Made by a program: the position numbers and the translations under genes. Under the pieces are notes generated by a model, which searched no databases, was not told the DNA's origin, and worked only from the letters and a program-made list of their open reading frames with translations. DNA of 64,000 nt, taken from positions 1-64,000 of the forward strand of contig NZ_JAAOLX010000012.1 of assembly GCF_011601265.1 (NCBI RefSeq), in the 5' to 3' direction. This DNA is from Iodobacter violaceini (GTDB taxonomy: Bacteria; Pseudomonadota; Gammaproteobacteria; Burkholderiales; Chitinibacteraceae). Below are positions 8,684 to 16,878 of this stretch, one piece after another. Within the stretch, counting starts at the first letter, position 1, and each line of letters begins with the position of its first letter.

Positions 8684-9892
8684 ATGACTATTGCACGTTA
8701 CAGCCTTATCGCGGCTGCCATTCTGACTCTTGGCGCCTGTGGAAAACAAGAAGCCCCCAAAGAAGTGGCCAGTCAGGCCGCAGCTGAAACCGCTCAGCCC
8801 GCCGCAAGCAACAGCGGTGACACCGTAAAAATAGCTCACTCCGCCCCGCTTACCGGCAATAACGCTCACTTTGGTAAAGACAACGAAAATGGCACACGCA
8901 TGGCCATCGACGAAGTCAATGCGGAAGGCGGCGCAGATATTGGCGGTAAAAAAGTTAAATTTGAACTGGTTTCAGAAGACGACCAGGCCGACCCCAAAAC
9001 AGCTACAACAGTGGCACAACGCTTTGTTGACATGAAAGTAGCCGGCATTATTGGCCACATGAATTCCGGCACTACCATTCCAGCATCCAAAATTTATGCA
9101 GATGCCGGCATCCCACAAATTTCCCCCTCAGCCACTGCCGTGGCTTACACCGCCCAGGGCTTCAAATCAGCTTTCCGCGTGATGAGCAATGATGCTCAGC
9201 AAGGGAAGGTGCTCGGTGACTTTGCGGTTAAAAAACTAGCCGCAAAGAAAGTCGCCATTATCGACGACCGTACAGCTTACGGCCAGGGCTTAGCAGATGA
9301 GTTTGAAAAAGCAGCAAAAGCCGCTGGCGCTGAAGTGGTTAAGCGCGAATTTACCACCAATCAGGAAACCGACTTTAATGCCATTCTGACCAGCATTAAG
9401 GGAGCAAAACCTGACCTGGTCTTTTATGGCGGGATGGATGCGCAGGCAGCTCCACTGAAAAAGCAAGCCAAAAAACTCGGCATTGCGGCAAAAATCATGG
9501 GGGGCGATGGCACGCAAACCCCGGAATTTATCAAACTGGCGGGTGCTGATTCTGAAGGCATGGTGTCTTCAAGCCCTGGTCAGTCTAAAGAAAGCATGCC
9601 TGGCGGCGCTGAATTTTTAACTAAATTCAAAGCAAAGTTTGGTGTGGATGTTAACCTTTATGCACCTTACAACTATGACGCTACTAAGGTCATGATTGAA
9701 GCCATGAAAAAAGCAGGCTCGGTTGATCCTGCCAAATACCTGCCTGAGCTGCAAAAAATCGAATACAAAGGCGTTACTGGCATCATCAGCTTTGATGAGA
9801 AAGGCGACATCAAAAACGGCCCGATTACGGTCTACCAGGTGAAGGGTGGGAAGTGGGAAGTGATCGAAGTCGTTGCAGGCGAAGCAAAGTAA
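8684..9892 (+). CDS. Branched-chain amino acid-type ABC transporter substrate-binding lipoprotein
   Basis: A 402-residue type-1 periplasmic binding protein of the LivJ/LivK family. The N-terminus carries a lipoprotein signal with lipobox LGAC (Cys19) followed by an Ala/Gln-rich tether, so in this Gram-negative cell it is probably membrane-anchored in the periplasm. Family features include the start VKIAHSAPLTGNNAHFGKDNENG, a GHMNSGTTIPAS ligand loop and VFYGGMDAQAAPLKKQ. LivK proteins bind leucine, isoleucine, valine or related amides, but the ligand here is not determinable. No LivHMGF permease or ATPase genes are adjacent; the gene stands alone before a terminator. Confidence 0.9.
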   Translation: MTIARYSLIAAAILTLGACGKQEAPKEVASQAAAETAQPAASNSGDTVKIAHSAPLTGNNAHFGKDNENGTRMAIDEVNAEGGADIGGKKVKFELVSEDDQADPKTATTVAQRFVDMKVAGIIGHMNSGTTIPASKIYADAGIPQISPSATAVAYTAQGFKSAFRVMSNDAQQGKVLGDFAVKKLAAKKVAIIDDRTAYGQGLADEFEKAAKAAGAEVVKREFTTNQETDFNAILTSIKGAKPDLVFYGGMDAQAAPLKKQAKKLGIAAKIMGGDGTQTPEFIKLAGADSEGMVSSSPGQSKESMPGGAEFLTKFKAKFGVDVNLYAPYNYDATKVMIEAMKKAGSVDPAKYLPELQKIEYKGVTGIISFDEKGDIKNGPITVYQVKGGKWEVIEVVAGEAK

Positions 9893-9912
9893 GAGTCATA
9901 ATGGCGTAATCT

Positions 9913-9943
9913 AAAAAGGCGACCCTTGCGTCGCCTTTTTTTT
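9913..9943 (+). terminator. Strong rho-independent terminator
   Basis: AAAAAGGCGA and TCGCCTTTTT pair around CCCTTGCG, with a T-tract of nine. Confidence 0.9.
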
Positions 9944-10042
9944 AAAACGACAGCCTTGGATTCGCTGGCGGATAGCCCTGCCTTGAACTAGGATAAAGAC
10001 GGCATTCACATAGAAATGCATGCAATATGGGAGAGCAAGACC

Positions 10043-10870
10043 ATGAAACTTGAAGAAGTCTTCGAACAAACGCACAAGCTGCCGACCATACCCAAGGTTG
10101 TTCAAGAGCTCATCGATAGCTTTAGTAAAGACGATATCGACATCGAGACCATCGCTAAAAAAATTGCACTCGATCAGGTTATTACCGCTAAAGTGCTGCG
10201 CCTGGCTAACTCTGCTCATTTTGGCGCTTCCAGACAAATTGCATCCGTCAACGAGGCCGTGGTTGTCCTTGGCTTTAACACGGTTCGTACCTTAGTGGTT
10301 GCCTCAGGGGTTACCGGTGCTTTTATTACAACACCAGGCTTTGATCGTAAGCGTTTCTGGAAACACAGCCTGCGCGTGGCCACGCTGGCCAAATGGCTGT
10401 CCAAACATGCCAAATATAATGGTGAAATCGCTTTTACCACCGGCATGATTCATAGCATCGGCGAAATGCTTATTCATATTGTGGCCCCCGAGCTAGCTGC
10501 AAAAATTGATCAGTATGTAGATAATGGTGCTGCAGACCGGGTTGCTTTAGAAACCAATAATATTGGCTTTGATTATGTCATGGTGGGAGAAGAATTAGCC
10601 CGCCGCTGGAATTTTCCGGTTGAAATTCAAATGGCCGTCAAATACCAAAACACCCCGGATGATCAGCAGCCCGCATCCAAATTAAGCCATATCCTGCACC
10701 TGGCCCTGCATCTGACCAAAAATGAAGAAAGCTGCGAAGATGCAAAAGCACTTGCGGCCAGCCTGCCTGTCTCTTCACTTGATGTACTTGCCCTTGATAC
10801 GGATGCTCTTGGCGTTCACCTGGCAGAGATTAAAGACCTCGCATCAGGCATGGAAGAAATGATAGGCTGA
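10043..10870 (+). CDS. HDOD domain signalling protein
   Basis: A 275-residue single-domain HDOD protein. The domain begins at about residue 10 (KLPTIPKVVQELI) and includes the typical KVLRLANSAHFGASRQIASVNEAVVVLG segment. HDOD proteins are degenerate relatives of HD phosphohydrolases and take part in signal transduction, often near motility or c-di-GMP circuits, without demonstrated catalysis. The start at 10043 follows GGGAGA at 9 bases; the frame is open for 9 codons upstream without a better site. It is monocistronic, flanked by terminators on both sides. Confidence 0.88.
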   Translation: MKLEEVFEQTHKLPTIPKVVQELIDSFSKDDIDIETIAKKIALDQVITAKVLRLANSAHFGASRQIASVNEAVVVLGFNTVRTLVVASGVTGAFITTPGFDRKRFWKHSLRVATLAKWLSKHAKYNGEIAFTTGMIHSIGEMLIHIVAPELAAKIDQYVDNGAADRVALETNNIGFDYVMVGEELARRWNFPVEIQMAVKYQNTPDDQQPASKLSHILHLALHLTKNEESCEDAKALAASLPVSSLDVLALDTDALGVHLAEIKDLASGMEEMIG

Positions 10871-10899
10871 GGCACCCTGTACAGTATTTACCTGTCATT

Positions 10900-10927
10900 A
10901 AAAAGCCGGCCAATTCGCCGGTTTTTT
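10900..10927 (+). terminator. Terminator after HDOD gene
   Basis: AAAAAGCCGG and CCGGTTTTTT form the stem around a short loop, with six Ts at the end. Confidence 0.85.
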
Positions 10928-11120
10928 AATGGTATTTGCGGCGCGCTGATGATGTTTTGAATCATTTAATTCGCAGCTACAAGCTTCTTTTTAATCAAAA
11001 AAACTTTGCGTTTAAAATGCGGGATAAGCCTGATATTCAAATCATTAGGCAGCACTTAGTCTTGTCTTGCCGGATGCTTAAAGCAGAGAATCGGTAAACC
11101 ACCCAAAGCGGAGATTTAAC

Positions 11121-11867
11121 ATGTTCAGCAAAAAAAATATAATTCTATTGCTCGCCAGTGCCACGCTGTTTGTTACTCCTGTATATGCTGCAAAAGTTTA
11201 TCAAGTTGCAACTGATGCAGCTTATGCACCGTTTGAATCCGTAAATGATAAAAAAGAAATTGTCGGCTTCGATATGGATGTGATTAAAGCTGTTGCGCTT
11301 AAAGCGGGTATCGAAGTTCAGCTGCACAACACGCCTTGGGAAGGTATTTTTGCGACGCTTAGCTCAGGTGATCGCGATTTAGTCGCATCTGCAGTGACTA
11401 TCACGCCAGAGCGCAAACAGAGCATGGATTTTTCAGACCCTTACTTTGAAGCCAAACAACTTATTGCAGTGGGTAAAAAAAGTAATATCAATAATTTCTC
11501 CGCTTTGAAAGGCAAAAAAGTAGGTGTTCAAACCGGCACAACCGGTGATGAAATTGTGCAAAAGCTGTTGGGTAAGACCAGTCCTAACATCAAACGCTTT
11601 GAATCAACCCCTCTTGCCATTAAAGAATTACTCAATGGCGGTGTAGATGCTGTTGTGGCGGATAATGGCGTAGTCATTAACTTTATCGCCAATAACAAGT
11701 CTTCCAGCCTGAAAACCATCGATGATGCAACTTTCGCAAAAGAATTCTATGGCTTTGCTGTAAAGAAAGGCAATAAAGAGCTGCTGGAGAAGTTAAACAA
11801 AGGCATTGCCGCAATTAAAGCCGATGGTACTTACGACAAAATCCACAAGAAATACTTCGGTAATTAA
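11121..11867 (+). CDS. Polar amino acid ABC transporter substrate-binding protein
   Basis: A 248-residue family-3 periplasmic binding protein (ArtJ/HisJ/GlnH-like). The signal peptide is MFSKKNIILLLASATLFVTPVYA, cleaved before AKVYQVATDAAYAPFES. Conserved family stretches are GFDMDVIKAVALKAG, SSGDRDLVASAVTITPERKQSMDFSDPYF and GKKVGVQTGTTGDE. The exact amino acid ligand cannot be assigned. GGAGA precedes the start. It is followed by a hairpin with a T-tract and then by a permease gene, so the pair probably forms an operon with partial termination in between, giving more binding protein than permease. Confidence 0.92.
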   Translation: MFSKKNIILLLASATLFVTPVYAAKVYQVATDAAYAPFESVNDKKEIVGFDMDVIKAVALKAGIEVQLHNTPWEGIFATLSSGDRDLVASAVTITPERKQSMDFSDPYFEAKQLIAVGKKSNINNFSALKGKKVGVQTGTTGDEIVQKLLGKTSPNIKRFESTPLAIKELLNGGVDAVVADNGVVINFIANNKSSSLKTIDDATFAKEFYGFAVKKGNKELLEKLNKGIAAIKADGTYDKIHKKYFGN

Positions 11868-11902
11868 GCTTAATCATTTAAAATCGAAGCTATATCTTTC
11901 AG

Positions 11903-11933
11903 AAGCGCAATCCTGCTGGGCTTGCGCTTTTTT
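11903..11933 (+). terminator. Intra-operon terminator/attenuating hairpin between binding protein and permease
   Basis: AAGCGCAA (11903-11910) pairs with TTGCGCTT (11922-11929) and is followed by a T-run, just before the permease start. It probably lets only part of the transcripts continue. Confidence 0.75.
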
Positions 11934-11954
11934 ATTCCGCAATCAGAATATGGC

Positions 11955-12761
11955 ATGACAATGGATTTCATTACCTTTTGGCAACAGATGCAAACCGCCG
12001 TTCCCATTCTTTCTAATTTTCAATTACAGATTGTTTGGGAATATCGCTCACTCTTTATCGATGGCATGAAGATGACCATCGGCATTACCCTGATTGCGGT
12101 CGTTTTTGGTACGCTGATCGGCTTATTTGCGGGGATGGCCCGCCTGGCAGATGTAAAACACGGCCTGTGGAAATACCCGGTTCGTTTTCTGGTTCGCTGG
12201 CCATCTTCGGCCTATGTCACTTTTTTCCGCGGCACACCATTATTTGTGCAAATTTTGCTAACCCACTTTGCCGTCATGCCGATGTTGGTTCACCCAACGG
12301 ATGGTTTACTGATTAGTGGCGATTTAGCCTCTACGCTTCGCCAGGATTACGGCGCGTTTATGTCAGGTCTTGTGGCACTCACCCTGAATGCCGGTGCCTA
12401 TATCACCGAAATTTTCCGTGCGGGGATTCAGTCCATCGCCAAAGGCCAGTTTGAAGCATCGCGCTCCCTGGGGATGAATTACTGGCAAACCATGCGTTTT
12501 GTGATTATCCCGCAAGCCTTCCGCCGCATGCTGCCACCACTGGGCAATGAAGCCATCATGCTGCTTAAAGACAGCTCGCTGGTCTCAGCCATTGGCCTTG
12601 CTGAGCTGGCTTATGCAGCCAGAACGGTGGCGGGTGCATATTCACGCTACTGGGAGCCCTACCTCACCATCTCCTTCCTTTACCTTATCGTAACTTTGCT
12701 GATGGCTGCGGGCGTAAACAAGCTGGAGAAACACTTCCAGTCCAGCGGCGGCATTCACTAA
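11955..12761 (+). CDS. Polar amino acid ABC transporter permease
   Basis: A roughly 268-residue inner-membrane permease of the HisM/GlnP family. Several hydrophobic segments are visible (for example MTIGITLIAVVFGTLIGLFAG), together with the EAA coupling motif EASRSLGMNYWQTMRFVIIPQAFRRMLPP that contacts the ATPase. Candidate starts are ATG at 11955 and 11961; the longer frame begins inside the upstream terminator stem and is unlikely. The ATP-binding subunit is absent: a terminator and the convergent priA follow directly. The transporter must borrow an ATPase from elsewhere. Confidence 0.88.
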   Translation: MTMDFITFWQQMQTAVPILSNFQLQIVWEYRSLFIDGMKMTIGITLIAVVFGTLIGLFAGMARLADVKHGLWKYPVRFLVRWPSSAYVTFFRGTPLFVQILLTHFAVMPMLVHPTDGLLISGDLASTLRQDYGAFMSGLVALTLNAGAYITEIFRAGIQSIAKGQFEASRSLGMNYWQTMRFVIIPQAFRRMLPPLGNEAIMLLKDSSLVSAIGLAELAYAARTVAGAYSRYWEPYLTISFLYLIVTLLMAAGVNKLEKHFQSSGGIH

Positions 12762-12776
12762 TGCCTGGTCCAATAC

Positions 12777-12810
12777 AAAAAAGCCTTCCAGCAATGGAAG
12801 GCTTTTTTTT
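12777..12810. terminator. Bidirectional terminator between the permease gene and priA
   Basis: AAAAAAGCCTTCCA and TGGAAGGCTTTTTT form a long stem flanked by A- and T-tracts, between converging genes. Confidence 0.88.
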
Positions 12811-12842
12811 ACCTATAAAACGCGGTACAAATACGCTCAGCA

Positions 12843-15029
12843 CTACATCTCAATCGGGTCCACATCCAAAATACAGCGCACTTTATTGTTGCGTGCTTCC
12901 AGCTTAGGCACGATGCGTTTTAAGGCGTTGACCAGGAGATGACGTGTATCGCTCATCACCAGCAGCTGCCAGCGCTCCATGCCCGCTTTGCGCTGCATGG
13001 TGGCGGCAATCGGGTCAAACATCTGCACACCTGGTGCATCGGCGAGCACGGTCTGTAATTGCTGTAAAAACGCCTTAGCCAGCGCGCCATCTTCAGCCTC
13101 TGCCCGCAATAGCGCATAAGCTGCAAACGGCGGCAGCTGCATACTGCTGCGCTCGTCCAGCTGCGCATCAGCAAAGGCTGCATAATCCTGTGCCAGCAGC
13201 TGACCATAAAAGGGATGATCATGATAAGCAGTCTGGATCAGCACCCTGCCTTGCGTACCTGCCCGCCCCGCTCTGCCTGCCACTTGTAACAGCTGGGCAT
13301 ACATACGCTCTTCACCGCGAAAATCCACGCTAAACAGCCCTGCATCGGCATTTAAAACCACCACTAAATTAAGCGCGGGGAAATCATGGCCCTTGGCCAT
13401 CATTTGCGTGCCAACCAACAAATTAGCCTCGCCCGCGCTCACCTGACGCAGCATTTCTTGCAAGCTGCCTTTGCGCCGCGTGTTATCCCGGTCTATGCGT
13501 AAGATTTTTGCATCAGGAAACAATGTTTCTAATGCCGCTTCAATCCGCTGCGTGCCCTGGCCAAGCGGGCGAATGTCCTGATTACCACAATCCGGGCAGG
13601 CAGCAGGGATTACTTCTTCATAACCGCAATGATGGCAGCGTAAACGGCGCTCATTTAAATGCAGCACCAGTTTGGCCGAGCAACGCTTACATTCGCCCAG
13701 CCAGCCGCATTCGCCACAAGAGAGCACCGGCGCATAACCACGGCGGTTAATAAACACCAGCACCTGCTGGCCACCCGCCAGATGCTCACGCATGATATTT
13801 AAAGTGGCCTGATGCAGGCCTTCCACCACCTTGGCACGATGCATGGGGATAATTTCGATTTGCGGTGGCATCGCACCGCCCACCGCGCGGTGTTGTAAGG
13901 AGATCAGGCGATAACGCCCCTGACGCGCGTTATGCCATGTCTCCAGCGCGGGGGTTGCCGAGCCCAGCACAATAGGCACCTGCCGCTGATGCGCCCGATA
14001 TACCGCGGCGTCCCGGGCCGAATAGCGAAGGCCTTCCTGCTGCTTAAACGAAGCATCATGCTCCTCGTCAACCACAATCATTCCTAAGCGTGGCATCGGT
14101 GTAAACACGGCCAGACGGGTGCCAAGCACAATATGCGCCTCACCACGGCTGGCAGACAGCCAGTTAAGCACCCTTTCCTTATCGCTTAAGCCACTATGCA
14201 GCGCCACAATGCGGGCACTGGGAAAACGCGCCCTGAAGCGCGCCTCCAGCTGAGGGGTGAGGTTTATCTCCGGCACCAGCACCAGAGCTTGTTTCCCTCT
14301 TGCAAGGCAAGCCGCAATTGTTTGCAAATAAACTTCGGTTTTGCCGCTGCCGGTAATACCAAACAATAAAAACGCAGCAAACGATGCATGCTGGCCATCA
14401 ATCAAGGCAATGGCTGCGGCTTGCTCAGCATTAGCCCCGGCAGCCCCCACGGGCAGAGGAATCGCATCGGGCAGTGTTTCGGTAAAAAACACCCAACCCG
14501 CTTCTATCCAGTTTTTCAGCCATTTATTAGCACTGGGCGACACCGCCGCCAGCTCGGCACGTGCCATAGGCTGAGCCAGCATCAGGGCCAGCTGCTTTTG
14601 CGCTGTAGCGCGCGCAGACAAGCTTTGCAAAAGCGCATCCAGATTACCGGCCTGGTAAACACCACTTGGCTCCGGCGGCACAAAGACCTTGGGCTGGCGC
14701 AACGCAACGGGTAGCGCAGTTGCCAGGACCTGCCCCAGCGGATGTCCATAGTACTCGGCACAAAAGCGGCTCAGCGCCAGCACATCCTCAGCCAGAGGCG
14801 GCATATCATCGGGAAGAACAACAACAGGGCGTATTTTTGTCTGATCAAATGCTGTTTCAGTTGCAACACCCAGAATAAGCCCCGCCATGCGGCGCGGACC
14901 AAATGGAATGATCACCCGCGCACCGATCACAGGAGCGTACTCAGCAGGGCAGCTATATTCAAAAAGACGTGTAAGCGGAACATCGAGCGCCACCGAAACA
15001 TAGCAGCAGTTTTTTAATACTCCGGTCAT
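12843..15029 (-). CDS. priA: Primosomal replication protein N' (PriA helicase)
   Basis: A 728-residue superfamily-2 DNA helicase that recognises stalled forks and reloads the replicative helicase. Visible parts are the N-terminal 3'-DNA-binding region (VALDVPLTRLFEYSCP), Walker A (GITGSGKTEVYL), Walker B (VVDEEHDASF), and the zinc-binding insert with paired cysteines (LSCGECGWLGECKRC and following CHHCG, CPDCG). Length is normal. The start is supported by AGGGCG. The region upstream carries several DnaA-box-like sequences, listed separately. No partner gene is adjacent. Confidence 0.95.
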   Translation of the reverse strand: MTGVLKNCCYVSVALDVPLTRLFEYSCPAEYAPVIGARVIIPFGPRRMAGLILGVATETAFDQTKIRPVVVLPDDMPPLAEDVLALSRFCAEYYGHPLGQVLATALPVALRQPKVFVPPEPSGVYQAGNLDALLQSLSARATAQKQLALMLAQPMARAELAAVSPSANKWLKNWIEAGWVFFTETLPDAIPLPVGAAGANAEQAAAIALIDGQHASFAAFLLFGITGSGKTEVYLQTIAACLARGKQALVLVPEINLTPQLEARFRARFPSARIVALHSGLSDKERVLNWLSASRGEAHIVLGTRLAVFTPMPRLGMIVVDEEHDASFKQQEGLRYSARDAAVYRAHQRQVPIVLGSATPALETWHNARQGRYRLISLQHRAVGGAMPPQIEIIPMHRAKVVEGLHQATLNIMREHLAGGQQVLVFINRRGYAPVLSCGECGWLGECKRCSAKLVLHLNERRLRCHHCGYEEVIPAACPDCGNQDIRPLGQGTQRIEAALETLFPDAKILRIDRDNTRRKGSLQEMLRQVSAGEANLLVGTQMMAKGHDFPALNLVVVLNADAGLFSVDFRGEERMYAQLLQVAGRAGRAGTQGRVLIQTAYHDHPFYGQLLAQDYAAFADAQLDERSSMQLPPFAAYALLRAEAEDGALAKAFLQQLQTVLADAPGVQMFDPIAATMQRKAGMERWQLLVMSDTRHLLVNALKRIVPKLEARNNKVRCILDVDPIEM

Positions 15030-15060
15030 AAACGCCCTGCAAATAGGTGCAAAACAAGAC

Positions 15061-15094
15061 TACCCACAGATTTTGTGGATAACTTTGTGGATTA
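15061..15094 (-). promoter_or_regulatory. Cluster of DnaA-box-like sequences upstream of priA
   Basis: TGTGGATAA at 15074-15082 is a perfect reverse-complement match to the DnaA box TTATCCACA. TGTGGATTA (15086-15094) and TACCCACAG (15061-15069) lie beside it with one or two mismatches, and TGTGTATAA at 15261-15269 is a fourth, more distant one. The first three lie within 35-70 bases of the priA start codon. Confidence 0.5.
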
Positions 15095-15108
15095 ACTGAA
15101 GATAAGTG

Positions 15109-15138
15109 CACAAACCCCAATAGAATCGGGGCTGTGCT
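15109..15138. repeat. Hairpin in the priA-hemE intergenic region
   Basis: GCACA-ACCCC and GGGGC-TGTGC arms form an imperfect stem around AATAGAAT. No good T-tract follows on either strand. It may be a hemE terminator of the rho-assisted kind or an mRNA leader structure. Confidence 0.4.
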
Positions 15139-15320
15139 TAGCTTGCCTATTTTTTGAACTCTAAAATACTTCTTTTAAAATCAATGAGTTACAAAAATGC
15201 GTAACAAACAATTAATTTTTCCTTAATGCTTGACAAGTCGCATTTAGTATCCATAAGCACTGTGTATAACTCAGGCTTACATTGGAAAAACCCAATGGAA
15301 TTAGCCCGTAAGCCCTTGTT

Positions 15321-16394
15321 TTACTTATGAAATTGATGATACTTTCGTGACTGATTGTGTACACTTTCAACCAGGGTGGTGACATGATCAGGATTGGTGA
15401 ATTGCGAGATACCATGGCCCAAATTAAACACATGCCCCTCACCCTCACCAAAGCTTGCCAGTAAGCGATCTACTTCAGATTCAATTGCAGCGGGATTGGC
15501 AAACAAGGCATTCGGGTCAAAATTACCCTGCAAAGCCACTTTATCGCCGATACGGCGGCGTGCATCGGCCAGGTCCACCGTCCAGTCCAGCCCCACTGCA
15601 TCGCAGCCGCTATTGGCAATATCTTCCAGCCACAGCCCGCCGCCCTTGGTAAACACAATGACCGGCACTTTACGCCCGTCATGCTCGCGCTTAAGGCCCG
15701 CAATCACCTGCCTCATATAGTTCAGCGAGAATTCCTGATACTTGCCATAAGCCAAAGCGCCGCCCCATGTATCAAAAATCTGCACGGCCTGCGCACCCGC
15801 TTCAATTTGCGCATTCAGGTAATCAATCACGGTACGGGCATTCACATCCAGGATGTGGTGCAAAAGCTCAGGCCGATCGTAAAGCATGGTTTTCACGCGG
15901 CTAAACGTCGCCGAGCCCTGGCCTTCAATCATGTAGCAAGCAAGGGTAAACGGGCTGCCAGAGAAGCCAATCAGGGGCACCCGGCCACACAAGGCCTTGC
16001 GGATGGATGACACAGCATCGGTTACATAGCGCAGCTCAGTGCCCACATCAGGCACGGTCAGCGCCAGAATGTCGCGTTCATCCCGCAGTGGCCGCTCAAA
16101 CTTAGGGCCCTCACCTTCAGCAAAATACAAACCCAGCCCCATTGCATCGGGCACAGTCAGGATATCGCTGAATAAAATTGCCGCATCCAATGGATAGCGC
16201 TCAAGTGGCTGTAAGGTTACTTCAGTAGCAAGCGCTGTGTTTTTACAAAGCTGCAAGAATGAACCGGCCTCTTTGCGGGTGGCACAATATTCAGGCAAAT
16301 AACGCCCCGCCTGACGCATCAGCCACACCGGGGTGTATTCCACAGGCTCACGGCAAAGTGCGCGCAAGAAAGTATCGTTTTGTAATTGACTCAT
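15321..16394 (-). CDS. hemE: Uroporphyrinogen decarboxylase
   Basis: A 357-residue cytoplasmic enzyme that decarboxylates the four acetate side chains of uroporphyrinogen III to coproporphyrinogen III in heme synthesis. Both family signatures are present: [14 protein letters not shown] near the N-terminus and [13 protein letters not shown] near residue 140. The start [13 protein letters not shown] at 16394 has GGAAAG upstream; the longer frame at 16409 does not. A terminator lies on its upstream side, so it is separately transcribed from the glnS operon. Confidence 0.95.
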   Translation of the reverse strand: MSQLQNDTFLRALCREPVEYTPVWLMRQAGRYLPEYCATRKEAGSFLQLCKNTALATEVTLQPLERYPLDAAILFSDILTVPDAMGLGLYFAEGEGPKFERPLRDERDILALTVPDVGTELRYVTDAVSSIRKALCGRVPLIGFSGSPFTLACYMIEGQGSATFSRVKTMLYDRPELLHHILDVNARTVIDYLNAQIEAGAQAVQIFDTWGGALAYGKYQEFSLNYMRQVIAGLKREHDGRKVPVIVFTKGGGLWLEDIANSGCDAVGLDWTVDLADARRRIGDKVALQGNFDPNALFANPAAIESEVDRLLASFGEGEGHVFNLGHGISQFTNPDHVTTLVESVHNQSRKYHQFHK

Positions 16395-16447
16395 TAAGTA
16401 GCTTTCCATTTAAAGCAGTATGCCCATTTGCAACGGGCTGCTTGCTT

Positions 16448-16475
16448 AAAAACGGGGAGAACACCGTTCTCCCCG
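16448..16475 (-). terminator. Terminator of the glnS operon
   Basis: A 10-bp perfect stem (CGGGGAGAAC, 16453-16462, with GTTCTCCCCG, 16466-16475) has a 3-base loop and is followed on the minus strand by TTTTT. Confidence 0.88.
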
Positions 16476-16500
16476 GAAGTAACGCATACCATTCACCCGC

Positions 16501-16878
16501 TTAACGGCAAAGCTGTTTGGTATAACCCTTAGCACCACGACGACAGGTATGATCCTGCTGCTGCTCAGTAATCACCCAGGCCGCATCGACAAAAACCATT
16601 TTCAAGCGATAGCGCTCGCTGGCCACGCTGTCATCCATCAGGCCTTTGATTTCCACGCTGACTTGGGCATGAGAAAAATCCTCCCCCTGCGAGCGCTGCT
16701 GAATATCCAGACGCTGATATTCAAACTGCCCGTCAGAGTTGCTGACTTTATCTTGCAGATAAGCCAAAGCCACTTGCACCGGATGCTGGCCCGCCTCACC
16801 CCGATAAACCACGCCAGGCGCAGCCGCAAAAGCTGCACCGCAGCATGCCAGTAAAACCAGAGCCAGCCACTTTTTCAA
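16501..16878 (-). CDS. Small exported protein of unknown function
   Basis: A 125-residue protein not recognised as a named family. The first 19 residues ([19 protein letters not shown]) form a signal peptide, so it should be periplasmic. The mature part is polar, with two cysteines near the C-terminus (HTCRRG and KQLC) that could form a disulfide. The start codon is TTG, overlapping the glnS stop codon in TTGA, with GGAAAAG upstream. It is therefore translationally coupled to glnS; the conceptual link to tRNA charging is not obvious. Confidence 0.7.
   Translation of the reverse strand: MKKWLALVLLACCGAAFAAAPGVVYRGEAGQHPVQVALAYLQDKVSNSDGQFEYQRLDIQQRSQGEDFSHAQVSVEIKGLMDDSVASERYRLKMVFVDAAWVITEQQQDHTCRRGAKGYTKQLCR

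Noticed and set aside
11922-11954. Upstream extension of the permease to a TTG at 11922
   Set aside because: It would start inside the right arm of the terminator stem and has no ribosome site.
15230-15257. TTGACA with a TATAAT-like CATAAG 16 bases away, on the plus strand after hemE
   Set aside because: The -10 is poor and transcription would only run antisense into hemE; support is too weak to list as a promoter.
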